14,387 nucleotides of DNA, taken from JBQTHI01 sp052390035. GTDB taxonomy: Bacteria > Actinomycetota > Acidimicrobiia > Spongiisociales > ZC4RG35. Below are positions 6,672-13,110 of this stretch, piece after piece. The stretch covers positions 1 through 14,387 of the forward strand of contig JBQTHI010000167.1 of assembly GCA_052390035.1 (NCBI GenBank). The letters run 5' to 3'. The first letter of the stretch is position 1; each line of letters begins with the position of its first letter. Both the position numbers and the translations under genes were made by a program. The notes below the pieces were generated by a model. That model did no database searches. It saw nothing but the letters and a program-made list of their open reading frames with translations, and was not told the origin of the DNA.

Positions 6672-7427
6672 CTACAGGATCTTCGAGAAGAACTCTCGGG
6701 TTCGGTCGCTTCTGGGATTGTTGAACACCTGGTTAGCGGGCCCCTCCTCGACCACCCGCCCGAAGTCCATCATCACCAGGTGCGACCCGACCTGACGAGC
6801 GAACCCCATCTCATGGGTTACCACGACCATCGTCATACCGGACGCGGCGAGTTCCAGCATCACGTCAAGCACCTCCTTGATCATCTCGGGGTCGAGGGCC
6901 GAGGTGGGCTCGTCGAACAACATGACCTTGGGGTTCATGGAGAGCGCCCTGGCGATCGCCACCCTTTGTTGCTGGCCACCCGAAAGCTGGGACGGCTTCA
7001 TCGCCGCCTTCTCGGGAATTCCCACTCTTTCTAGATTCGCACGAGCGATCTTCTCGGCCTCCGTTCGGGATCGGTGCCTCACCTTCCGCTGGGCAAGTGT
7101 CAAGTTGTCCAGCACGGTCTTATGAGGGAACAGGTTGAACTGTTGGAACACCATCCCCACTTCGCGCCGCACCTCGTTGATATTGGTCTCGTGGTCCTCG
7201 AGATGAACGCCGTCGATTTAAACCGACCCGCGGGTCGGAACCTCGAGGTGGTTCATACAACGGAGAACAGTGGACTTGCCCGATCCGGAGGGACCGATGA
7301 TGACCATCACCTCCCCGACCTTGACCCGCAGGTTCACATCAGTGACGGCCTTCACGCGGCCGAAGTGTTTCGTCAAATCGTGGACGACGACGCGATCATC
7401 CGCCGCGATGGTGGGAGGCTCAGCCAC
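6672..7427 (-). pseudogene. GlnQ-type amino acid ABC transporter ATPase, interrupted by an in-frame TAA
   Basis: ATP-binding subunit that would energise the permease and binding protein upstream. The GTG start at 7427 overlaps the permease stop by 8 nt (GTGGCTGA). The frame encodes Walker A GPSGSGKST at residues 45-53, then TAA as codon 70 (7218-7220). It resumes in the same phase with IDGVHL, the Q-loop region GMVFQQFNLF, signature LSGGQ at 148-152, Walker B LFDEP with D172/E173, and the H-loop His205. Ignoring the stop, the length is about 250 codons, normal for GlnQ/HisP. The phase is unbroken, so this is a base substitution or sequencing error rather than an indel. As written, the first open part (69 codons) has Walker A only, and the second (from a GTG at 7172) lacks it, so neither could hydrolyse ATP alone. 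The good conservation of both halves argues for a recent mutation or an assembly error. The gene ends with TAG. Confidence 0.85.
7218..7220 (-). other. In-frame TAA stop inside the transporter ATPase gene
   Basis: The minus-strand codons read Gly-Ser-Val-TAA-Ile-Asp-Gly. In family members this position, in the strand after the Walker A helix, holds an ordinary residue between GxV and xDG. A single change from Lys, Glu, Gln, Leu, Ser or Tyr codons gives TAA. It is the sole defect seen in the gene. Confidence 0.85.
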
Positions 7428-8220
7428 GCTTTAACCGTCTTCCCAGCCAGCCCACGAGGAGTGATAGAACGACGGTCATGGCCAGGTAGAAAAAGGTGAG
7501 CACGAGGAACGACTCGCGAAACTGGAATGTGCTGTTACCGAACAGCCGGGCTTGTTGGGTGATCTCGGTCACCCCCAAGACAGAGAGCAGCGACGAATCC
7601 TTCAGCATCGAGATGAAGTCGTTGCCGAGTGCAGGCAGCACGTTCCGTACGGCCTGGGGAAGGACGACGAAACGCATCGACTGAGGATGGGTCATGCCCA
7701 GCGAGCGACTCGCCTCCATCTGTCCGGAATGAACCGACTCCACCCCGGCCCTGAACACCTCGGCGATGTAACCGCCGTAGATCAGGGCAAGGGCGACTAT
7801 CGCCCTTACTTCCTGCGGTAACCGATTCGTAATTCCCAGGGCCTCCGAGAAGAGAGGCACGATCACCAGGGCGACGGCGAAGATGAGCACGAGCATGGGC
7901 ACGCCCCGGATGAACTCGATGTAGGCGGTGGCGATGGTGCTGATGACCCGGCTACGGGCGATCCGACCAAGCCCGGCAATCAAGCCGATTATCAAGGCGA
8001 TGGCGAATGCGATCAGAGTAGCCCGGATGGTGATGACGAGGCCCGGGATGATGGCGTTGCGGGCGCCGGAGTGTCGAGGATCGAAAAACGTGAGGTACCC
8101 GAAGAAACCGAGCACGGCCAGGATCACGACAAGCCAATAGGGGAACTCCTCACCCCACCGAATCCGAAAAACTTCTGGTTCGACGTCGGCCGGGCCGGGG
8201 GCGGTCACGTATGCATTCAA
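7420..8220 (-). CDS. Polar amino acid ABC transporter permease (HisM/GlnP family)
   Basis: Inner-membrane channel of the second amino acid importer, up to 266 residues. It has an N-terminal helix at about residues 28-46, then the family core: NAIIPGLVITIRATLIAFAIALIIG (residues 55-79), AYIEFIRGVPMLVLIF, IYGGYIAEVFRAGVESVHSGQMEA with the EAA loop around Glu169 (EASRSLGM), LPQAVRNVLPALGNDFISMLKDSSL, and a last helix near the C-terminus. With only one permease gene in the operon it probably works as a homodimer. The frame opens at TTG 8220; a GTG at 8208 is an alternative, and neither has a clear Shine-Dalgarno sequence. The overlapping ATG at 8216 is in another frame and stops at once. The end overlaps the ATPase start by 8 nt. 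A hairpin separates it from the binding-protein gene. Confidence 0.9.
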   Translation of the reverse strand: MNAYVTAPGPADVEPEVFRIRWGEEFPYWLVVILAVLGFFGYLTFFDPRHSGARNAIIPGLVITIRATLIAFAIALIIGLIAGLGRIARSRVISTIATAYIEFIRGVPMLVLIFAVALVIVPLFSEALGITNRLPQEVRAIVALALIYGGYIAEVFRAGVESVHSGQMEASRSLGMTHPQSMRFVVLPQAVRNVLPALGNDFISMLKDSSLLSVLGVTEITQQARLFGNSTFQFRESFLVLTFFYLAMTVVLSLLVGWLGRRLKRG

Positions 8221-8225
8221 CCAGA

Positions 8226-8255
8226 GAGCGCCGGACCGCGGACGGCCCGGCGCTC
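8226..8255 (-). promoter_or_regulatory. Strong intercistronic hairpin between binding-protein and permease genes
   Basis: Arms GAGCGCCGG (8226-8234) and CCGGCGCTC (8247-8255) are perfect 9-base complements. Inside them an A/C mismatch and a 3-bp CCG/CGG stem close a CGGA tetraloop. It fills most of the 57-nt gap after the binding-protein stop. The minus strand has no T-run after it. It mirrors the hairpin at 2353-2381 in the other amino acid operon and may protect the upstream mRNA or partly attenuate downstream expression. Its closeness to the TTG/GTG start could also hinder ribosome entry. Confidence 0.7.
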
Positions 8256-8277
8256 ACTTGTCGCACCCTTTTGCTAT

Positions 8278-9120
8278 CTAACCGAGGTCGTCGTAGGTGA
8301 TGGTGAATGCCGCCGAGAAGAACTTCTCGGCCAACTCGTCAAGGTTGCCGTCGCTTTCCATAGCCGCCAACGCGGCGTTGAAGGGCTCGACCAGGTCGGA
8401 ACCCTTGGGGAAGATGAACCCGAGCTCGTCCGACGAGAGGGACCCATCGATCAGCTTGAGCAGGTCGGCGTTTTCGCCCTGATAGCCCACACCGGCCGTG
8501 TCGTCAATGAGGACCGCATCAGCATCCCCGGCGATCAGAGCCTGGATGGCGAGCGGAAAGTCGGAGAAGGCAACTATCCGATCCTCTCCGTATGCCTCTT
8601 TGGCCGTCTCGAAGTTGGTCGTCCCCGTCTGGGTAGCCACGATGTAGTCCCCGGCGGCAAACTCGTCAAGGGTGGCGAAGCGGTCTTCGTCAAGACGGAC
8701 CAATAATCGCTGCTCAACCGAGATGTAGCCATCGGAGAAGTCGACCTGCTGGGCTCGCTCCTCAGTGATCGTGATTCCATCCGCCGCCATGTCGAACTGT
8801 CCTTCAGAGACGGCGATGATCATGCCCTCCCAGCCGGTGGCAACGAATTCGGGAACGCAGTTCAGCCGCGAACAGATGGCGCCGACTGCGTCGTAGTCCC
8901 ACCCGGCGGCTTCGCCTGAGGTCGGATCGATGTAGTTGAAGGGGAGATAGGCGTTCTCCACCGCAACCGTGACATTCCGACCACCGAGGTCGGGCAGATC
9001 ACCAGCCGCGCCCCCGCCGGGGGCTGCCGTCGTCTCGGCGGTGCCGCCACCGCAGGCAACGGCAACCAAGGACAGGGCGGCCACCAAAACCCCCAACAGC
9101 CTTGTGCGATTCGTGTTCAT
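8278..9120 (-). CDS. Polar amino acid-binding lipoprotein of ABC transporter
   Basis: Substrate-binding protein of the second importer, 280 residues. It has a lipoprotein signal peptide (Arg5/Arg7, hydrophobic 8-22, Cys23 in VAVAC) and a Gly/Ala/Thr linker to about residue 45. The family 3 solute-binding domain follows: NVTVAVENAYLPFNYIDP, GWDYDAVGAICSRLNC, GMIIAVSEGQFDMAADGITITEERAQQVDFSDGYI, VATQTGTTNFETA, and SSDELGFIFPKGSDL near the end. The two Cys in AICSRLNC are placed like a small disulfide. It most resembles HisJ/GlnH/ArtJ-type proteins; the ligand cannot be set from sequence. The ATG is fixed by AAGGAGG 7 nt upstream. It is the first gene of its operon, 101 nt after the kinase gene of the phosphate block, and ends with TAG. 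Confidence 0.92.
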   Translation of the reverse strand: MNTNRTRLLGVLVAALSLVAVACGGGTAETTAAPGGGAAGDLPDLGGRNVTVAVENAYLPFNYIDPTSGEAAGWDYDAVGAICSRLNCVPEFVATGWEGMIIAVSEGQFDMAADGITITEERAQQVDFSDGYISVEQRLLVRLDEDRFATLDEFAAGDYIVATQTGTTNFETAKEAYGEDRIVAFSDFPLAIQALIAGDADAVLIDDTAGVGYQGENADLLKLIDGSLSSDELGFIFPKGSDLVEPFNAALAAMESDGNLDELAEKFFSAAFTITYDDLG

Positions 9121-9127
9121 TTGACTT

Positions 9128-9134
9128 CCTCCTT
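9128..9134 (-). promoter_or_regulatory. Ribosome binding site of the second amino acid-binding lipoprotein gene
   Basis: AAGGAGG on the minus strand, 7 nt before the ATG at 9120, is a near-ideal Shine-Dalgarno sequence. It supports high translation of the binding protein compared with the permease, which has none visible. Confidence 0.8.
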
Positions 9135-9163
9135 AGGGGAACCCGCCTCTTCCACAGGCGAGA

Positions 9164-9193
9164 TGGATAAGGGTAACGCCCCGTCATGGACAA
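9164..9193 (-). promoter_or_regulatory. Candidate promoter for the second amino acid transporter operon
   Basis: On the minus strand TTGTCC (9193-9188) and TATCCA (9169-9164) are 18 nt apart, a weak -35/-10 pair, in the 101-nt gap before the binding-protein gene. The -35 side overlaps a perfect 10-bp palindrome, GACAATTGTC, at 9189-9198 that could be an operator half. The matches to consensus are poor. I see no convincing terminator after the kinase gene, so transcription could also continue from the phosphate operon. Confidence 0.25.
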
Positions 9194-9221
9194 TTGTCGG
9201 GCCGGTCACCTGGGTCTCGGA

Positions 9222-10919
9222 TCACATCACCGGGATGCGGATCCGAAAAGTGGAGCCGGTTCCCAGCTCGGATTCGACCTCCACCGACCCGCCGTGGCGT
9301 TCGGCGATATGACGGACGATGGAGAGCCCGAGGCCGGTGCCCCCGGTAGCGCGGGCCCTGGCACTGTCGACCCGATAGAAGCGCTCGAAGATGCGGGGAA
9401 GCTCCCTTCGCGGTATTCCCTCGCCGGTGTCTCTCACCTCGACAGTCGCCATCCCATCGGCCACACCGACACGCACGTCGACCCGACCACCGCCCGAGGT
9501 GTGGCGGATGGCGTTCTCGAGCAGGTTGCGAACAGCCAACCCCAGATCCCTGGCGCTGCCCCTCACCTCGGCGTTGGTGAGCTCGGCCGCCAAGGTCACC
9601 CCGGCGACCTCCGCTGCAGTCGTGGCCTTGCCAGCCTCCTCGGCAACGACCTGGTCGAGACGAACGGGCTCGGGTGGGTCCACCGACGATTCAAGCCGGG
9701 AAAGATCGAGCAGATCGCCGACCAAGCGGGTTAGTTGACGGGCCGACTTCTCAAGTTGCTCCGCAAAATTGACGGCGGCGGCCGGCTCCCGAGCCAGGGC
9801 AAGCTGCAGGGCTTCGCTCGAGGCAAGGATGGCGGCGGCCGGCGTCTTCAGTTCGTGGGAAGCGGCCGAAACAAAGTCGCGGCGCATCGCCTCCACCCGA
9901 CTCGCCTCGGTTATGTCTGTGATAGCGAGCAATACTCTCATGTCGGTCGGAAATGGCGTTGCCGTCACCGACAAGAGCCGAACCGGCCGGCCGTGATCAA
10001 AGCTGCCCTGGCTAAGCCGGCCGCTGCTCCGGGCTTGGCGGACCAGCGTCTGCAACCCGTGAGGAGTTAGGGCGGTCAACGTCGTGGGAACCCGAATCAG
10101 GTCGGCGGCCGCCGGGTTTGAGTACAGAACTTCGTCGGACTCATCGATGACCACGATGCCCTGGCGCACCGCATCGAGGACCTGGTCAAGCAGCCTGCTC
10201 TGGCGTTCGCTCGACTGCAGGCGGGCTCCGAGGTCAATAGCCATGGTGTTGATCGCCCTACCCAGCCGCTCGAACTCGCGCACCGACGAGTGTCTGATTC
10301 GGGCGTTGAGGTCGCCGCCTGCCATCGCCTCGGAGGTTTGGGCCATGTGTTGTAGGGGTCGTGCAATCCGGCGGGCGATCAGCCCTACCAGCAGCACTCC
10401 GCTGAGGCCAGCCGTCAGGGAGGCGACCAATACCACCAGTCGAAATCTGGTAAGGCTCTCGCCGACCGACGCCTCCGGGAGAGCAAGCCGGACGATCTGA
10501 CCTTCCTGTGGTGGTAAAGCCACGTAGAGGAGGGGTTCTCCGATGCTGCCACTGACTCGCCTTGCCACCCCGACCTCGCCGTTGAGAGCCGTGACCACTT
10601 CTGGCCGGGTGGCGTGGTTCTCGAAACGTGTCGGGTCGGTAATGGAGTCGGCCACCACCCGACCGTCGCTGGAGATGATCGTGACTCGGGCACCGATCTG
10701 TCCTGCCAGGGCCGCCACCACCGGTACCGGGTCATCGGCCTGCGAGATGGCTACCTGCACGATCTTGCCCTGAGCGGTCAAGGAAGCCGTCAACTCGTCT
10801 AGGAGCCGGCGTCGCACCATCCCATCCACCAGCGCGCCGAAAAGGCCTATCAGACCGAGAACGGCAAAGGCGTAGACGGTCAGCAACCTGCTCGACAGCC
10901 CACGCCTGCGCTCACTCAT
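9222..10919 (-). CDS. phoR: Sensor histidine kinase, PhoR/SenX3 type
   Basis: Membrane sensor kinase that phosphorylates the adjacent response regulator in the phosphate-starvation response. The 565 residues comprise TM1 at about 13-33, an extracytoplasmic part of about 125 residues, TM2 at about 160-182, HAMP (about 183-235, RPLQHMAQTSEAMAGGDL), a PAS-like domain (about 240-340, GIVVIDESDEVLYSNPAA), and dimerisation/phosphoacceptor SAASHELKTP with His355. The catalytic domain has the N box NLLENAIRHT (Asn469), G1 DTGEGIP, F box ERFYRVD and G2 GGTGLGLSIV. SenX3-type kinases have little outside the membrane, so the sizeable external loop makes this closer to PhoR-like proteins. Sensing may still run through PhoU and Pst. 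The ATG overlaps the regulator stop by 8 nt. It is the last gene of the pst block. Confidence 0.92.
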   Translation of the reverse strand: MSERRRGLSSRLLTVYAFAVLGLIGLFGALVDGMVRRRLLDELTASLTAQGKIVQVAISQADDPVPVVAALAGQIGARVTIISSDGRVVADSITDPTRFENHATRPEVVTALNGEVGVARRVSGSIGEPLLYVALPPQEGQIVRLALPEASVGESLTRFRLVVLVASLTAGLSGVLLVGLIARRIARPLQHMAQTSEAMAGGDLNARIRHSSVREFERLGRAINTMAIDLGARLQSSERQSRLLDQVLDAVRQGIVVIDESDEVLYSNPAAADLIRVPTTLTALTPHGLQTLVRQARSSGRLSQGSFDHGRPVRLLSVTATPFPTDMRVLLAITDITEASRVEAMRRDFVSAASHELKTPAAAILASSEALQLALAREPAAAVNFAEQLEKSARQLTRLVGDLLDLSRLESSVDPPEPVRLDQVVAEEAGKATTAAEVAGVTLAAELTNAEVRGSARDLGLAVRNLLENAIRHTSGGGRVDVRVGVADGMATVEVRDTGEGIPRRELPRIFERFYRVDSARARATGGTGLGLSIVRHIAERHGGSVEVESELGTGSTFRIRIPVM

Positions 10920-11631
10920 CTATGAATTTGTACCCCAAACCACGGACAGTGACGATATTTCGAGGATGGGCGGGGTCGGCCTCCAGCTTCTGGCGGAGTC
11001 GTTTGATGTGAACGTCGAGGGTCTTGGTGGCTCCGAAGTGGTCCGGACCCCACACCTCGTCGATGAGCGCCTCTCGAGTCGCGAGCCTTCCGCGGCGCCG
11101 CATCAGCGACTCGAGCAGATCGAACTCCTTCGGCCGGATCGGCACCAGCGAGCCGCCCACTCTCACCTCGTGGGCGTCGACATCGAGTTCGATAGCACCG
11201 CCCCGCAGCACCTCATTGGTGTCGGCCAAAGCTCCCGTCTTGGACGCTCGTCGTATCTGGGCACGAACTCTGGCGATCAACTCCCGCATCGAAAACGGTT
11301 TGGTCAGGTAGTCATCGGCTCCTAGTTCGAGGCCAGCCACCTTGTCCGCCTCGCTCTCTTTGGCGGTGAGCATGATGATGGGAACGTCGGACTCAGCCCG
11401 GAGCTGGCGGCAAACATCGAACCCCGACATCTCGGGCAACATCACATCAAGCAACACCACCGACGGTTTCAGACGGCGAGCCGCATCGAGCCCTTGCCGG
11501 CCTCGAGTGGCCGTCGCCACCGTGAATCCTTCCAACTCGAGGCTGAACTTGATGGCGGCGGCGATCGCCTCCTCGTCTTCGATCACCAACACTCGTGGCC
11601 TGTGGTCAGGGTTGCTGGCTGACAAAGCCAT
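10912..11631 (-). CDS. phoB: OmpR-family response regulator, PhoB/RegX3 type
   Basis: DNA-binding regulator of phosphate-starvation genes, 239 residues. The receiver domain (about 13-127) has acidic residues Glu18/Asp19, phosphoacceptor Asp62 in LLDVMLPEMSG, Thr89 and Lys111 in LTKPFS. The OmpR/PhoB winged helix (about 145-238) ends with the typical TLDVHIKRLRQKLE and TVRGLGYKF. Placement between phoU and the PhoR-like kinase identifies it as the Pho regulator. The ATG used overlaps phoU by 26 nt and has a GGAG about 10 nt upstream; a GTG at codon 14 (Val14) would be too short for the first receiver strand. The stop overlaps the kinase start by 8 nt. Confidence 0.92.
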   Translation of the reverse strand: MALSASNPDHRPRVLVIEDEEAIAAAIKFSLELEGFTVATATRGRQGLDAARRLKPSVVLLDVMLPEMSGFDVCRQLRAESDVPIIMLTAKESEADKVAGLELGADDYLTKPFSMRELIARVRAQIRRASKTGALADTNEVLRGGAIELDVDAHEVRVGGSLVPIRPKEFDLLESLMRRRGRLATREALIDEVWGPDHFGATKTLDVHIKRLRQKLEADPAHPRNIVTVRGLGYKFIDE

Positions 11632-12292
11632 CGTCGTTGAACTCCATCATCTCGCCGGTAAGCAGGAAGGCGGTTTGTTCAGCAATGTCGACAACCTGGT
11701 CGCCGATGCGCTCCAGTGCCCGGCTCACCATCATCATCCTGGTCGCCCATTCGAGTAGGGAGGAGTCGGGCCCGCAGTTGACGACCTCCTTGTACATGTT
11801 GCGATTGATGCGGTCAATCGGCTCGTCCATGGCCGGCAGGAGTCGGGCTTCGTCCAGATCGCGGCGGACCAAGGCCTCAACCCCGGTTCGAATCATCGGG
11901 CGCACCAGATCCCCCATCTCCCGGATCAACGCCACGATGCGGTCGGACCGAGGCAGACCGAAAGTGACCTGCGCCAGCTTGGCGATATTGACGCACTGAT
12001 CACCCATTCTCTCCAGAGTGGTGTTGAGATGGAGCAGCACCGACATCATTCGTAGATCTCCCGCCATCGGTTGCTGGCGGGCCATGAGCGCCATCCAGCG
12101 CTCGTGCACCTCCAGATAGATCCGGTCAATCTGCTCGTCGAGTTGCATTACTTTGGCCGCTTGTTCCATGTCGGGGAGGCAAACGGCCTCGACAGCCATG
12201 CCCACCATCCGTTCGGCCTGATCGGCAACGGTCAGCAGGGTCTGCTCGAGATCGGCCATTTCTTGATGAAAACGGGCGCGAATGTCGGTCAT
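11606..12292 (-). CDS. phoU: Phosphate transport regulator PhoU
   Basis: Cytoplasmic helical protein that links the phosphate transporter to the PhoR-type kinase and holds the response off when phosphate is plentiful. The 228-residue length is typical. It contains the two PhoU three-helix repeats, each with its conserved metal-cluster region: TTLERMGDQCVNIA at about 90-103 and RALERIGDQVVDIAEQ at about 190-206, plus RFHQEMADLEQTLL at the N-terminus. The start overlaps the pstB stop by 4 nt (ATGA), and the end overlaps the regulator gene. The position directly after pstB and before the two-component pair fits its role as signal coupler. Confidence 0.95.
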   Translation of the reverse strand: MTDIRARFHQEMADLEQTLLTVADQAERMVGMAVEAVCLPDMEQAAKVMQLDEQIDRIYLEVHERWMALMARQQPMAGDLRMMSVLLHLNTTLERMGDQCVNIAKLAQVTFGLPRSDRIVALIREMGDLVRPMIRTGVEALVRRDLDEARLLPAMDEPIDRINRNMYKEVVNCGPDSSLLEWATRMMMVSRALERIGDQVVDIAEQTAFLLTGEMMEFNDDGFVSQQP

Positions 12293-13110
12293 CCGAACCG
12301 TCCTGTGATGTAGTCCTCGGTCATTTGTTGCTTGGGTCGGGTGAACATCTCCTCAGTTGGTCCGTACTCCACCAGATAACCGGCTCGATCTTCGTCCATG
12401 TTTAAGAAAGCGGTGAACTCGGAGGCGCGAGCCGCCTGCTGCATGTTGTGGGTAACGATCACGATTGTGTAGCGCTCGCGCAGTTCCCGAAGCAAGTCTT
12501 CGATGCGCAGGGTTGCCACCGGGTCGAGGGCCGCCGTCGGTTCGTCCATCAAGACGACCTCTGGCCTGACCGCGATCGCCCTGGCAATACATAGCCGTTG
12601 CTGTTGTCCACCCGAGAGCGAGTAGCCGCTCTGACTCAACTTGTCTTTGACCTCGTCCCACAGGGCGGCCTGTCTTAGAGCATTCTCCACCAATTCATCC
12701 ATCGGACCCCGGAGCCCGTTCACCTTGGCGCCCCAGGCGACGTTGTCGTAGATGCTCTTCGGAAATGGGTTGGGCTTCTGGAAGACCATCCCTATCCGAC
12801 GCCGCACCTCAACCGGATCGATCCCATCTTGGTAGATGTTGATTCCGTCGAGCCGAACCTCGCCCTCTACCCGGGCCGTCGGGATCAGATCGTTCATTCG
12901 GTTGAACGACCGCAGCACCGTGCTTTTGCCACAGCCGGAGGGACCGATCAGAGCGGTGATCCGGTTGGCCTGACACGAAAGGTTGATGTCCTTGACCGCC
13001 CGGAAGGCACCATAGAAGACCGACATATTTCGTACTTCCACCCTCACCGGATCGGGGGCGACCCGGGTGGGATCAGCCGAGATGCGGTCCTTGGTCTCGA
13101 CAATCTCCAT
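12289..13110 (-). CDS. pstB: Phosphate ABC transporter ATP-binding protein PstB
   Basis: ATPase of the high-affinity phosphate importer, 273 residues, cytoplasmic face of the membrane. Motifs: Walker A GPSGCGKST at 56-64, Q-loop MVFQKPNPFP at 108-117 (PstB-specific), signature LSGGQ at 165-169, Walker B VVLMDEP with Asp189/Glu190, D-loop AALD, and H-loop His221 in VTHNMQQAAR. The C-terminal VEYGPTEEMFTRPKQQMTEDYITGRFG is diagnostic for PstB rather than amino acid ATPases. An N-terminal extension of about 22 residues precedes the domain. The ATG directly abuts the pstA stop, with AGGAG 7 nt upstream inside pstA. Unlike the amino acid ATPase in this window, its frame is intact. Confidence 0.97.
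   Translation of the reverse strand: MEIVETKDRISADPTRVAPDPVRVEVRNMSVFYGAFRAVKDINLSCQANRITALIGPSGCGKSTVLRSFNRMNDLIPTARVEGEVRLDGINIYQDGIDPVEVRRRIGMVFQKPNPFPKSIYDNVAWGAKVNGLRGPMDELVENALRQAALWDEVKDKLSQSGYSLSGGQQQRLCIARAIAVRPEVVLMDEPTAALDPVATLRIEDLLRELRERYTIVIVTHNMQQAARASEFTAFLNMDEDRAGYLVEYGPTEEMFTRPKQQMTEDYITGRFG

Noticed and set aside
2403..7220. Reassignment of TAA to a sense codon
   Set aside because: aapJ ends at TAA (2403-2405) immediately after the family-typical C-terminus, so TAA works as a stop here; the other genes use TGA and TAG normally.
9140..9160. Small CGCCT/AGGCG hairpin as a terminator of the phosphate operon
   Set aside because: The stem is only 5 bp and no T-run follows it; chance is a sufficient explanation in this base composition.
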